Shown piece after piece: positions 43,491 through 52,193 of a DNA stretch of 64,000 bases. The translations under genes were made by a program, and so were the position numbers. Where the stretch lies: NCBI RefSeq assembly GCF_004197395.1, contig NZ_SELS01000012.1:124001-188000 (forward strand). The letters are read 5' to 3'. Origin of the DNA: Paraburkholderia sp. UYCP14C. GTDB taxonomy: Bacteria > Pseudomonadota > Gammaproteobacteria > Burkholderiales > Burkholderiaceae. Position 1 is the stretch's first letter; the number at the start of each line of letters is the position of its first letter. Below the pieces are notes generated by a model, which ran no database searches, was not told the DNA's origin, and saw nothing but the letters and a program-made list of their open reading frames with translations.

Positions 43491-44806
43491 GGGGCCAGCG
43501 TTTCACCCGTCATGAAGCGCTGATGCGACAAGTGTTTCAACTCGTCCGAAAGCGTGCCCGTCACGATTGACTCGGCGAGCATGCGGCCCGCGCCGAGCGA
43601 ACTGCTGAAGCCGTGTCCGCTGAAGCCGGTGCAAAGGTAGATGCCGGGATGCTGAATGCATTCGGAAACGACCGGAATTCCATCGGGCGTATTGTCGATC
43701 GCGCCGCCCCACGCGATGTCAACTTTCGACGGATCGAATTGCGGAAACACCTTGCCCGCTTCATCGTAAGCCGAGCGCACCAGTGATAGATCCGGCGCCG
43801 GGTCCAGCACGCGATTGCGCACGAACGGCGAGCGGCCGAGATGCAGATAGCTGAACTCGTTCCACAACTGCCGGAAGAACTCGCCGCCGAATTGCACCTT
43901 GATGCTGTTGCGCCGGCTCGCATAAAGCCCTTTGAAACGCATCCCATAGCGCAGGCTGTTGGGCACCACGTGCACCGTGCCACGGCCGCTCTTCGCGAGC
44001 GTGTAGCCGCCATCGGCGCGCTCGCGCAGCGCAAACTCCGGCGTCTTCAGCGGCCCGCTGAACGCGAGACGGATATCGCCACCCGATTTCGACGCCGACG
44101 AATAAACGTTCAGCGTCGGCAACACGATCTTCTGCTTCAGGCAGAACAGCGACGACCATGCGCCCGCGGCGATCACCACCGCATCGGCACGCACGCGTCC
44201 GCGCTCCGTCTCGATGCCGGCGATGCGGCCGGCCTCGAAGATCAGATCGTTGACCGCGCAGTCCTGCAGGATCGCCACGCCTTGCGCGGCGGCACGCTGC
44301 GCGAGCAGCGGAATCGCACACGACGGGTCCGCATAGCCGTCGTCGAAGGTGCGCACCCCGCCGATCCACGGCGAGCCGCCATCGGCGTACACCTTGTTGG
44401 CTTCGTCGCGCGACAGCATCTGCGCGGCGACGCCGCTGCGGCGCGCGAAATCGAACCACGCCTGCCAGCCCGCGAGTTCCTGTTCGCTGCGCGTGACGAA
44501 GGTGATACCGGTCTTGCGAAAGCCGACGTCCGCGCCGATTTCGCCGGCAAGATCCGTCCAGCGCTGCACGCTCAGCTTCGCCATGCCGAGCTCGCGAAGG
44601 TCACGGCCGAGCGTTCGGCACCAGCCCCAGTTGCGGCTGCTCTGCTCGGCGGCGATACGGCCTTTTTCGAACACCGCGACGCGCTTGCCGAGCCGGTTCA
44701 GTTCGTAGGCCGTCGCCACGCCCGCCGCGCCGCCGCCGATCACCGCGACGTCGACATGCGTCGGCAACGTCTTGTCGGTGTCGATTTTCAATAACGGTTG
44801 TTTCAC
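43475..44806 (-). CDS. FAD-dependent oxidoreductase, DadA/DAO-like
   Basis: 443 residues. FAD site IGGGAAGVATAYELNRLGKR (23-42), EKGRIAAEQSSRNWGWCRTL, and C-terminal VDIAWGGAIDNTPDGIPVVS, FSGHGFSSSLGAGRML. Closest relative in the window is the enzyme at 38380-39708. It follows the HAD/oxidase cassette (44859-46798) on the same strand with 52 nt between genes, and precedes the aminotransferase by about 70 nt. Two oxidases in one run suggest that different steps or stereoisomers of one pathway are handled. Confidence 0.87.
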   Translation of the reverse strand: MKQPLLKIDTDKTLPTHVDVAVIGGGAAGVATAYELNRLGKRVAVFEKGRIAAEQSSRNWGWCRTLGRDLRELGMAKLSVQRWTDLAGEIGADVGFRKTGITFVTRSEQELAGWQAWFDFARRSGVAAQMLSRDEANKVYADGGSPWIGGVRTFDDGYADPSCAIPLLAQRAAAQGVAILQDCAVNDLIFEAGRIAGIETERGRVRADAVVIAAGAWSSLFCLKQKIVLPTLNVYSSASKSGGDIRLAFSGPLKTPEFALRERADGGYTLAKSGRGTVHVVPNSLRYGMRFKGLYASRRNSIKVQFGGEFFRQLWNEFSYLHLGRSPFVRNRVLDPAPDLSLVRSAYDEAGKVFPQFDPSKVDIAWGGAIDNTPDGIPVVSECIQHPGIYLCTGFSGHGFSSSLGAGRMLAESIVTGTLSDELKHLSHQRFMTGETLAPNIIY

Positions 44807-44858
44807 TTGTGAGCCTGGCCTTAGGGATCAAAGCGTGCGTTGGGAACCGTGGCGACGT

Positions 44859-46133
44859 TCAGGAAACCGCGTCCTTGAACCTGAAATACGCGCCGACCAG
44901 CGGCAGGAACCACTCGCGCCCCGCGTAGCCAGGCAGCGCCTTCCACTCGGCGCGTGCCCACGGATTGCCGCGACTCGCGCCCGTGACGATGTCGGCCATC
45001 ACGTCACCCATGTACGTCGACATCTGTGTGCCGTGACCGCTATACGCGACCGAGTAGTACAGCCCATCGTGCTTGCCGGCCGACGGCAGACGATCGGCCG
45101 TCGCCTCGACAAGGCCGCCCCAGCAGTAATCGATCCGCACGTCGCGCAGGCCGGGCAGCAACTGGTCCAGCGAGTCTTTCAGAATGCGCCCGCTCTTGCG
45201 ATCCGCTGCCGGATTGCTGCGCGCGAACTGTGCGCGGCCGCCCCACACGAGCCGGTCATCGTCGGTGGTCCTGAAGTAATTGCCGAAATTCAGGCTCGTC
45301 ACGTAGTTGCGTCGATTCGGCAGCACGCGATCGAGCAGTTGCGGAATCGGCTCGGTGACGATCACGAAGCTGCCCACCGGCACGATGCGTCGCTGCCACC
45401 AACCGAACGGTCCGTGATTCGAGCAGCCGGTCGCGAGCAGAACGCGCCCCGCTTCGATGTCGCCTTTCGCCGTGCTGACGCGATGCCGGTCGCCGCCGAG
45501 ATTCGTCAGCTTCGTGACCGCCGCGTGCTCGACGATGCGCGCGCCGTGACGCGCGGCGGCCGTCGCGAGCCCGGTGCCGAAGCGGCCCATGTGCATCTGG
45601 GCGCCGCGCCGGTCCAGCATGCCGCCGTGAAACGCGTCCGACGCAATCTCGCGGCGCACATCGCTCGCCGACAGCAGTTCGACATCGGCGTTCAAATGCT
45701 TGCGCAGCGCTTCGTAATTGCGCGTGATGCCGGCCATGTGCGTCGGCTTGCTGGCGAGCTTGAGCTTGCCGTGCCGCACGAAGCTGCAGTCGATGTTCTC
45801 CTGCTCGATCAGCCGCTCGACGTAATCGACGGCGTCGGTGTAGACCTGATAGTGCTGCTTCGCGACCTGCTCGCCGTACCGGCCGATCAGATCCGGCAGA
45901 CTTTGCGCGGTGCCGGGGCTGCAATGTCCGCCATTGCGCCCGGACGCTTCGCCGTGAATGCGCGACGCTTCCAGCAGCACGACGTCGACGCCTTTCCTCG
46001 CGAGCGACAGCGCCGCCGACAGCCCCGTGAAGCCCCCGCCGATCACCACGACATCCGCGCGCGCCGGCAGCGTGCCGGTTGCACCGGCGCTGAATTCGGG
46101 CGCCGTCGCCAGCCAGAAAGATTCGAGTTTCAT
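44859..46133 (-). CDS. FAD-dependent oxidoreductase, PuuB-like (second copy)
   Basis: 424 residues. FAD site IGGGFTGLSAALSLARKGVD (31-50), ASGRNGGHCSPG, IDYCWGGLVEATADRLPSAG, YSVAYSGHGTQMS. Its length, N-terminus (MKLESFWLATAP against MKLDSYWLDTAP) and C-terminal WFLPLVGAYFRFKD against WFLPLVGAYYRLQD make it the paralogue of the oxidase at 27467-28744. The start overlaps the HAD gene stop by 4 nt (ATGA), tighter than in the first copy. Confidence 0.88.
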   Translation of the reverse strand: MKLESFWLATAPEFSAGATGTLPARADVVVIGGGFTGLSAALSLARKGVDVVLLEASRIHGEASGRNGGHCSPGTAQSLPDLIGRYGEQVAKQHYQVYTDAVDYVERLIEQENIDCSFVRHGKLKLASKPTHMAGITRNYEALRKHLNADVELLSASDVRREIASDAFHGGMLDRRGAQMHMGRFGTGLATAAARHGARIVEHAAVTKLTNLGGDRHRVSTAKGDIEAGRVLLATGCSNHGPFGWWQRRIVPVGSFVIVTEPIPQLLDRVLPNRRNYVTSLNFGNYFRTTDDDRLVWGGRAQFARSNPAADRKSGRILKDSLDQLLPGLRDVRIDYCWGGLVEATADRLPSAGKHDGLYYSVAYSGHGTQMSTYMGDVMADIVTGASRGNPWARAEWKALPGYAGREWFLPLVGAYFRFKDAVS

Positions 46134-46798
46134 AGCCCCACGACCGCCGCGAGGCCGCCGATGTCCTTGATTTCCGTATAGCCGTAGTACGGATTCGGCG
46201 GTTCATGACCGCGCGCGACGTGCACCTTGTGCGTGATGCCGAGATCGTGAGCCGTCATCAGGTCGTAGCGGAAGCTCGACGACACGTGCAGGATGTCTTG
46301 CGGACCGCAGTTCAGCTGATCGAGCATGTATTCGAACGCTTTCATCTGCGGTTTGTAGGCCTGCGCCTGCTCGGCGGTGTAGACCGCATGGAACGGCACG
46401 CCGAGACGCGCGATGTTGTGCGGGATCTGCTCGTTGGCCGCGTTGGTCAGCGCGACCAGCGGAAACTCCTTGGCCACCTTCGCGAGACCGGCGCTCACGT
46501 CCGGGTGCGGACCCCAGCCCGGCACCTGATCGTAGATCGCCTTGCCGTCGCCTTCCCGATACGCGACGCCGAGATGCTTGCAGGTACGGCGGATCGCATT
46601 GTCGACCACCTGCGCGTATGGCTTCCATGCACCCAGCACCTCGTCCAGCCGGTACGCGGCGAACGCATCGGTGAACGCGCGCATGCGCTCGGCCGGTACA
46701 CGGTCCTCGTAAAGCGCACTGGCGGCGTTGGCCATTTCGAAATAGATCAGCGTGCCGTAGCAGTCGAACGTGATGAATTTGGGCTGGAACAACGACAT
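46130..46798 (-). CDS. HAD superfamily hydrolase, haloacid-dehalogenase type II-like (second copy)
   Basis: 222 residues, the same length as the first copy at 28826-29494. Nucleophile Asp12 in FDCYGTL, YRLDEVLGAWKPY, motif II LTNAA, lysine in YKPQMKAFEYML, SSSFRYDLMTAHD. As in the first copy the asparagine expected in the SSNxWD motif of haloacid dehalogenases is replaced by Phe. It is translationally coupled to the PuuB-like oxidase, which argues that the two proteins act on the same compound. The divergent LysR gene at 46939 is a likely regulator. Confidence 0.86.
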   Translation of the reverse strand: MSLFQPKFITFDCYGTLIYFEMANAASALYEDRVPAERMRAFTDAFAAYRLDEVLGAWKPYAQVVDNAIRRTCKHLGVAYREGDGKAIYDQVPGWGPHPDVSAGLAKVAKEFPLVALTNAANEQIPHNIARLGVPFHAVYTAEQAQAYKPQMKAFEYMLDQLNCGPQDILHVSSSFRYDLMTAHDLGITHKVHVARGHEPPNPYYGYTEIKDIGGLAAVVGL

Positions 46799-46938
46799 GG
46801 TTCGTCCCCGGAAATGGGCGCTTAGCCCGACACTGGAAATCGCACGCGGCGACGCGTTCGATCACGGTTTAAGCGAGTGTATGAACGACATTTCGCTTTG
46901 ACAAATACGCATATAATCGTGGGCCATACCATTTTGAT

Positions 46939-47835
46939 ATGCCCTCGCCGATGCTGAATTTCCGCGAAGTGCAAGCGTTCCGCGCCGTGATGCTGTCAGG
47001 CTCGATGACGCAGGCGGCCAAGGATCTGCATACGTCGCAATCGAACATCAGTCGCGTGATTGGCCAGCTTGAGCGGCGCATTGGCATCAAGCTGTTCGAA
47101 CGGCAGATCGGCAAGCTGATGCCGACGCTGGAGGGTCAGGTGTTTTTCCGCGACGTCGAGCACACGTTCGCCAGTCTGCGAGGACTCGAAGAGAAAGCCG
47201 AATCGATCCGCAAGCGCGGCAGCGGGAGCCTGCGGGTCGCCGCGGTGCCGTCGATGGCGATGGTGGCGGTGCCGGATGCGATCCATGCATTCGCGCAGAA
47301 ATATCCGGACGTCGACGTGACGCTGCAGGTGGCCGACTCGCTGACGGTGTGCCAGTGGCTCGCAACCGGCTATGCGGACGTGGGCATCGCATCGGAGATC
47401 TTCAACGCGACGAGCGTCGCCTCCGAGGTCGCGCGCAAGAGTCACGGCGTGTGCATCACGCCGCTCGATCACCGGCTCGCGAAGCGCGACGACGCCATCA
47501 CGCCAGAGGATCTGATCGGCGAGCGTTTCCTGTCGCTGAGATCGAGCGACGTGATGCGCAAGCGAATCGACAACGCCTGCCTGATCAAAGGCGAAGAAAA
47601 ACGCATCCTCGCGTATGAAACGCACTTCGCCGCGGCGATCTGCCGGATGGTCGCGCGCGGCCTGGGCGTCAGTGTGATGAATCAGCTGGTTGCGCGCGAG
47701 TACGCCGGGCAGCTCGCGATCCTGCCGTTTTCGAAGCGCATCGAGTTCGTCACGTACGTCGTGTTTCCGCAGAACATGCCGATGAACATGCTGGCGAAAT
47801 CGTTCGCCGATGCGTTTCGCGACAGCAGCGGGTAG
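46939..47835 (+). CDS. LysR family transcriptional regulator
   Basis: 298 residues. N-terminal HTH: MLNFREVQAFRAVMLSGSMT, AKDLHTSQSNISRVIGQLER, followed by LFERQIGKLMPTLEGQVF. Effector domain VAAVPSMAMVAVPDAIHAFA. The group resembles OccR/NocR-like octopine and nopaline regulators (MLNFREVQAFRAVM pattern). ATG at 46939 or 46951 could serve as start. It is divergent from the HAD/oxidase/oxidase/aminotransferase run, the likely target. An OccR-like sensor beside amine oxidases and an opine-type dehydrogenase supports an opine- or arginine-derived inducer. Confidence 0.88.
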   Translation: MPSPMLNFREVQAFRAVMLSGSMTQAAKDLHTSQSNISRVIGQLERRIGIKLFERQIGKLMPTLEGQVFFRDVEHTFASLRGLEEKAESIRKRGSGSLRVAAVPSMAMVAVPDAIHAFAQKYPDVDVTLQVADSLTVCQWLATGYADVGIASEIFNATSVASEVARKSHGVCITPLDHRLAKRDDAITPEDLIGERFLSLRSSDVMRKRIDNACLIKGEEKRILAYETHFAAAICRMVARGLGVSVMNQLVAREYAGQLAILPFSKRIEFVTYVVFPQNMPMNMLAKSFADAFRDSSG

Positions 47836-47846
47836 GTCGAGGCGGT

Positions 47847-47875
47847 GCAGGAAGACCGGTGGGCCCGGTCTCCTG
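47847..47875. terminator. hairpin between convergent LysR and DUF934 genes
   Basis: GCAGGAAGACCGG pairs with CCGGTCTCCTGC around TGGGC with a single bulge, exactly in the 41-bp gap between two convergent stops. No T tract; a bidirectional terminator is likely. Confidence 0.6.
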
Positions 47876-47876
47876 C

Positions 47877-48281
47877 TCAGTGGTCCGGGTCGCCGCCGAA
47901 GGGCGCTCCACGTACGACGTCGGCCTGATAGAAAGCCGCAAATCGTTCGAGTTGCCGGCGTACTCCGTCAGTATCGACGGCTCCCATCAGTACCGCACTC
48001 GAAAAACCCATCCGCTCCATCTGTAGCAGTTGGTCGACGAGTATCTCGCCCGTCGCCCGCAAATCCCCGTTGAAGCGGAGCCGGCGTCGCACGAGATACG
48101 CCTGGCTGTATGCGCGTCCGTCGGTGAACGACGGAAAATGCAGTTCGACGCGTGCGGCACCCGCAATTTCGTCGGCATAAGCGAGTGGATCGGCATCATT
48201 GGGCAGAGCGAGTACGGGACTCGCCGCATCGGTGGCGTGCTCGTGTGGCTCGAGCACGCGAATCCGTACGATGGCACTCAT
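47877..48281 (-). CDS. DUF934 family protein, partner of sulfite/nitrite reductase
   Basis: 134 residues. RVELHFPSFTDGRAYSQAYL and VRRRLRFNGDLRATGEILVD are the hallmark of DUF934, a family found beside cysI in many proteobacteria and thought to assist sulfite reduction. The gene overlaps the reductase stop by 4 nt (ATGA at 48278-48281), so the proteins are made together. Biochemical role unproven. Confidence 0.88.
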   Translation of the reverse strand: MSAIVRIRVLEPHEHATDAASPVLALPNDADPLAYADEIAGAARVELHFPSFTDGRAYSQAYLVRRRLRFNGDLRATGEILVDQLLQMERMGFSSAVLMGAVDTDGVRRQLERFAAFYQADVVRGAPFGGDPDH

Positions 48282-50068
48282 GCGAGATCCTCCGCCGTGG
48301 CGCGAACCGCATCGGCCGCCGCCTTGAAGGGTTCGAGGCCGATACGGCGCACGGTTTCGACAAACGTTTCGCGTCGTTCACCGCGATGCTCGCGCAGGGA
48401 CAGGTAGCAGCCGAGCACCGCATCGACCGCGTCAGTCACCTCATGCGCCGCGAACGATGGGCCGATCACTTTACCGGCGCGTGCGTCGCCACTACGGGCA
48501 GAACCGTCCGCACCGCCGAGCGTGATCTGGTACCACTCCGAACCGTCCTTGTCGACGCCGAGTATGCCGATATGCCCACTGTGGTGATGACCGCACGAGT
48601 TGATGCAGCCGCTGATGTGCAAATCGATCTCGCCGATATCGTTCAATTCGTCGAGGTCCTGGTAGCGCTCCATGATGCCCTGCGCAATGGGCAGCGAGCG
48701 AGCGTTCGCGAGTGCGCAAAAGTCTCCGCCGGGACACGAGATCATGTCGGTAAGCAGATGGACGTTGGCGCTTGCGAGCTGCTCGGCGACAGCGGCTTGC
48801 CAGAGCGCCAGCAGGTCGTCGGCATGAACCCACGGCAGCACGATGTTCTGCGTGTGCGTGACACGCGCTTCGCCCGCCGAGAAGCGATCCACGAGATCCG
48901 CCACCCGTTCGAGCTGGTCCGCCGATGCATCGCCGGGCGCCTGCAACGGGCGCTTGAAGGACAGCGTGACGATCCGCATCGACGGATGCTTATGCGGCGC
49001 AACGTTACGCTCCAGCCAGCGCTGGAAGCGCGGTGTGCTCCGGGCGGCTGCCTCGCGCGCCGCGCTGGCAGCCGGGTCGGCGGGACGGTTCGGGTCCACT
49101 TGCGGCGGCACGACGAAATACGCGGCCATGCGCTCGAACTCGGCCAGCGGAATCGTGTGGGGACCGCCATCGCATTCGACGATCTGCCGGAACTCCTCTT
49201 CGACCTCATCGATGAAGCGCTGACCTTCGGCCTTCGCGAGTATCTTGATGCGTGCCTTGTACTTGTTGTCACGGCGGCCGAACTGGTTGTACACCCGCAC
49301 GACGGCCTCGATGTAGTTCATGATGTGCCGCCACGGCAGGAACTCGCGCAGCACCACGCCAATGAGGGGCGTGCGCCCCATGCCGCCGCCCACTACGACC
49401 CGAAAGCCCAGTCCACCGCTTTCGTCGTGGACGAGGCGCAGCCCGACGTCGTGCCAATCCGTCGCGGCACGATCTTCAGCGGCGCCGCTGATCGCGATCT
49501 TGAACTTGCGCGGCAGGAACGCGAACTCGGGATGCAGTGTCGTCCACTGGCGCATGATTTCAGCGAAAGGCCGCGGGTCCGCGATTTCGTCTGGTGCCAC
49601 GCCGGCGCGCTCGTCGCATGAAATGTTGCGGATACAGTTGCCGCTCGTCTGGATGCCGTGCATGTCGACCGTGGCGAGGAGGTCCATCACGTCGGCGGCT
49701 CTCGACAGCGGTATCCAGTTGAACTGGACGTTGGTGCGCGTCGTAAAGTGCGCATGATGCGTGGGCAGGCGCACGGTGCCGAGCTTGCGCTGAGCCTCCA
49801 GCGCGTGGCGGTAGACCTCGGCTTCCGGCTCGTCGTACTCGCGGGCGACGCGCGCCAGCACGCGAAGCTGCGCACTCGATAGCTCGCCATACGGAACGGC
49901 GACCCTCAGCATGGGCGCGTGGCGCTGCACATACCAGCCGTTTTGCAGCCGCAATGGGCGAAATGCGTCCTCGCTGAGCGTGCCATCCTGCCAACGCTGG
50001 ATCTGATCGCGAAACTGGGCCGCGCGGCTCGCGACGAAAGCCTTGTCGAATTCGTTGTAACGATACAT
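48278..50068 (-). CDS. ferredoxin/NADPH-type nitrite/sulfite reductase, hemoprotein subunit (CysI/Nir family)
   Basis: 596 residues with the duplicated nitrite/sulfite-reductase fold (first half THHAHFTTRTNVQFNWIPLS, ISCDERAG; second half VTHTQNIVLPWVHADDLLAL). The siroheme/[4Fe-4S] ligands are Cys445-x5-Cys451 and Cys488-x3-Cys492 (CPGGDFC, CINSC). It reduces sulfite to sulfide by six electrons, or nitrite to ammonia. No cysH, cysD, cysN or cysG is nearby, unlike the usual assimilatory sulfate operon, so this may be a second copy used for sulfonate-derived sulfite. The MocR gene upstream (50197-51612) is on the same strand, with a terminator between. Confidence 0.9.
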   Translation of the reverse strand: MYRYNEFDKAFVASRAAQFRDQIQRWQDGTLSEDAFRPLRLQNGWYVQRHAPMLRVAVPYGELSSAQLRVLARVAREYDEPEAEVYRHALEAQRKLGTVRLPTHHAHFTTRTNVQFNWIPLSRAADVMDLLATVDMHGIQTSGNCIRNISCDERAGVAPDEIADPRPFAEIMRQWTTLHPEFAFLPRKFKIAISGAAEDRAATDWHDVGLRLVHDESGGLGFRVVVGGGMGRTPLIGVVLREFLPWRHIMNYIEAVVRVYNQFGRRDNKYKARIKILAKAEGQRFIDEVEEEFRQIVECDGGPHTIPLAEFERMAAYFVVPPQVDPNRPADPAASAAREAAARSTPRFQRWLERNVAPHKHPSMRIVTLSFKRPLQAPGDASADQLERVADLVDRFSAGEARVTHTQNIVLPWVHADDLLALWQAAVAEQLASANVHLLTDMISCPGGDFCALANARSLPIAQGIMERYQDLDELNDIGEIDLHISGCINSCGHHHSGHIGILGVDKDGSEWYQITLGGADGSARSGDARAGKVIGPSFAAHEVTDAVDAVLGCYLSLREHRGERRETFVETVRRIGLEPFKAAADAVRATAEDLA

Positions 50069-50154
50069 GGTGACTGCGGAAATGCCGGAGGGCCGGCGAA
50101 CACGGAGGTCAAACCATATCGTTCGGCAACCCCGGCCTCAAGCAGCAGATGACG

Positions 50155-50192
50155 TAAAAAAGAGCGCAGCAGATGCGATGCGCACCGCGCTC
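50155..50192 (-). terminator. rho-independent terminator after the MocR gene
   Basis: On the minus strand GAGCGC (50192-50187) pairs with GCGCTC (50167-50162), the intervening sequence can extend the stem, and TTTTTT (50161-50156) follows directly. It separates the MocR gene from the reductase gene. Confidence 0.7.
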
Positions 50193-50196
50193 AGGA

Positions 50197-51612
50197 TCAC
50201 GCGCGCACGTCAGGATGAACCAGCAACCCGGCGAGCGTGCGGATCGCCTCGTCGATCTGGGGTGACCATGGATGGCCGTAATTCAGCCGGATGCAATTCT
50301 CGAACGCGTGCGACGCAGAGAAGATCGGGCCGGGCGCCACGCTGACGCCTTGCCCGATCGCGAGACGATGCAGCGCCAGCGCGTCGACGGGATCGGGAAA
50401 GGTGAGCCACAGAAAGTAGCCCCCTTCAGGGCGCGTGTACTGCGTGCCTTCCGGCATCCAGCGGCGGATCGCTTCGAACATCGTGTCGCGCTGACTCTGC
50501 ATGGCCAGGCGCATCGTCTTCAGATGGCGCTCGTAGCCGCCGTGCTCGAGATAGTCGGCAATGCCGGCCTGGGCGGGGATGCTCGCCGAGATGGTCGTCA
50601 TCAGTTTGAGGCGCTGCACACGCTCGGCAAAGCGCCCCGCGCTCGCCCAGCCGACCCGATAGCCTGGCGCCAGGCTCTTCGAAAACGAGCCGCAGTGCAT
50701 GACCAGCCCGCGCCGGTCGAACGCGATGGCCGGCCGCGGGTAGTTTTTCGAGTAATGCAGTTCGCCGTACACGTCATCTTCGATGAGCGGAACCTCGTGC
50801 CGCGCGAGTAGTTCGACGAGCGCCTGTTTCTTGGCATCCGACAACGTGACGCCCGTGGGATTCTGGAAATTCGTCATGAACCAGCAGGCGCGGATGGGGT
50901 GTTTGTCGAGCGCTTCGGCGAGCGCGTCGAGGTCGAGCCCTGTCTGCGTGTCGACGGGAATTTCGAGCGCGCGCAGGCCGAGCCGCTCGATCGCCTGAAG
51001 CGCGCCGTAAAACCCCGGCGACTCGACGGCGACTATGTCGCCGGGCTGCGTGACTGCCATCAGACATAGATTCAGCGCTTCCAGCGCGCCGTTGGTCACG
51101 ATGATGTCCTCGGCCGGCTGCGAAATGCCGACGCGCATATAGCGCAGCGCAATCTGTCGCCGCAGGTTTTCGTTACCCGGAGGCAGATCGACGACCGTAC
51201 TCCATGGGCTTACGCTGCGCGCGGCCTGACCGAGTGATTTCGCCAGACGCGAAAGCGGAAACAGCAACGGCGACGGGAAGGCGGAGCCGAGCGGCACGAT
51301 GCCGGGGCGCTTGGCGGCCTCGAGCACCGAGAAGACCAGGTCGCTGATATCGACTGTCGCCGATTCGCCGCTCGTAGCCGGTGCCGTCGCCCTGCTGGAC
51401 TTCGACGGCGAGGCGACGTAGTAGCCGGAACGTTCCTCGGCTCGCACCAGACCCCACTGTTCGAGCAGATAGTAAGCGCGCGTCGCCGTGGACTGGCTTA
51501 CGTCGTGCTGCGCGATGATTTGCCGCAGCGACGGCATGCGCGAACCGGGCGCCAGGTTGCCAGACCGGATCTCGGTTGCCATGCTCTGCGCCAGGATTTC
51601 GTAACGTGTCAT
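50197..51612 (-). CDS. MocR/GntR-type regulator with aminotransferase domain
   Basis: 471 residues. N-terminal GntR winged helix (residues about 1-75: SRMPSLRQIIAQHDVSQSTA, YYLLEQWGLVRAEERSGYYV) and a class I aminotransferase-like domain with PLP lysine in GSFSKSLAPGYRVGW and NFQNPTGVTLSD. MocR members act as PLP-binding repressors/activators of genes such as gabTD, pdxST or tauA. Targets here could be the reductase or the polyamine-type genes. A terminator separates it from the reductase. Confidence 0.88.
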   Translation of the reverse strand: MTRYEILAQSMATEIRSGNLAPGSRMPSLRQIIAQHDVSQSTATRAYYLLEQWGLVRAEERSGYYVASPSKSSRATAPATSGESATVDISDLVFSVLEAAKRPGIVPLGSAFPSPLLFPLSRLAKSLGQAARSVSPWSTVVDLPPGNENLRRQIALRYMRVGISQPAEDIIVTNGALEALNLCLMAVTQPGDIVAVESPGFYGALQAIERLGLRALEIPVDTQTGLDLDALAEALDKHPIRACWFMTNFQNPTGVTLSDAKKQALVELLARHEVPLIEDDVYGELHYSKNYPRPAIAFDRRGLVMHCGSFSKSLAPGYRVGWASAGRFAERVQRLKLMTTISASIPAQAGIADYLEHGGYERHLKTMRLAMQSQRDTMFEAIRRWMPEGTQYTRPEGGYFLWLTFPDPVDALALHRLAIGQGVSVAPGPIFSASHAFENCIRLNYGHPWSPQIDEAIRTLAGLLVHPDVRA

Positions 51613-51876
51613 GCGCTTTCGCTTTTCGATGGAGGTTGCCGGTCGGAGGATGCCGCCGTGCGCTTCGATTTGGGGGTGCCTCGTCGGACGTGGGATGCGA
51701 TCTGCGGCCCTTATTTTATCGTCGACTTCTGCGGGGCTGCGCCGGGATGCTCTGTGGCAAAGACGGCGCTCAGGCTGCGTCGCTCAAATCGTTCGCAACT
51801 GCTGCTTTTTCCCTGGGTGGAAAAGTTCGAGAATTTGCTCACTGATTCAAGTTAATCGAGTGAAACGGAGGAAAAG

Positions 51877-52080
51877 ATGGAACTCATCCGCATGATGCGC
51901 ATTGTTTTGTGGAGTTTCTTCGGCGTGCGAAAAGGCGCGGCACACGAGGCCGACTTCACCCATGTGAACTTTAGCTGGCTGCCGTTCGTTGCCGTTGTGA
52001 TGGCCACGCTCATCGCGGCGTGCATTGCCGGTGTGGTACTGCTGGTCGCGCATTCCACGGGGTCGACCCAGGGGTTCTGA
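51877..52080 (+). CDS. DUF2970 small membrane protein
   Basis: 67 residues. MMRIVLWSFFGVRKGAAHEA and a C-terminal transmembrane segment (about 34-58, LPFVAVVMATLIAACIAGVV) match DUF2970, a small single-helix family common in beta-proteobacteria; function unknown. GGAGG lies a few bases before the ATG. It is isolated, with a terminator downstream. Confidence 0.8.
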   Translation: MELIRMMRIVLWSFFGVRKGAAHEADFTHVNFSWLPFVAVVMATLIAACIAGVVLLVAHSTGSTQGF

Positions 52081-52091
52081 TCAGGAAGCCG

Positions 52092-52119
52092 GGAGACCTC
52101 GTCATAGGCCGAGGACTCC
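52092..52119 (+). terminator. terminator hairpin after DUF2970 gene
   Basis: GGAGACCTCG pairs with CGAGGACTCC (one A-A mismatch), and a T-rich stretch TTTGATCTTTGCTGTTT follows. Confidence 0.55.
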
Positions 52120-52193
52120 TTTGATCTTTGCTGTTTCAACAGACCAGCTGACGCGCGCTCTGTTTCCACCGCCATAAGCGGCGCACGGCGCAT

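Noticed and set aside
46898-46917. TTGACA and TATAAT upstream of the LysR gene
   Set aside because: The hexamers are only 8 bp apart, too close to form a sigma-70 promoter.
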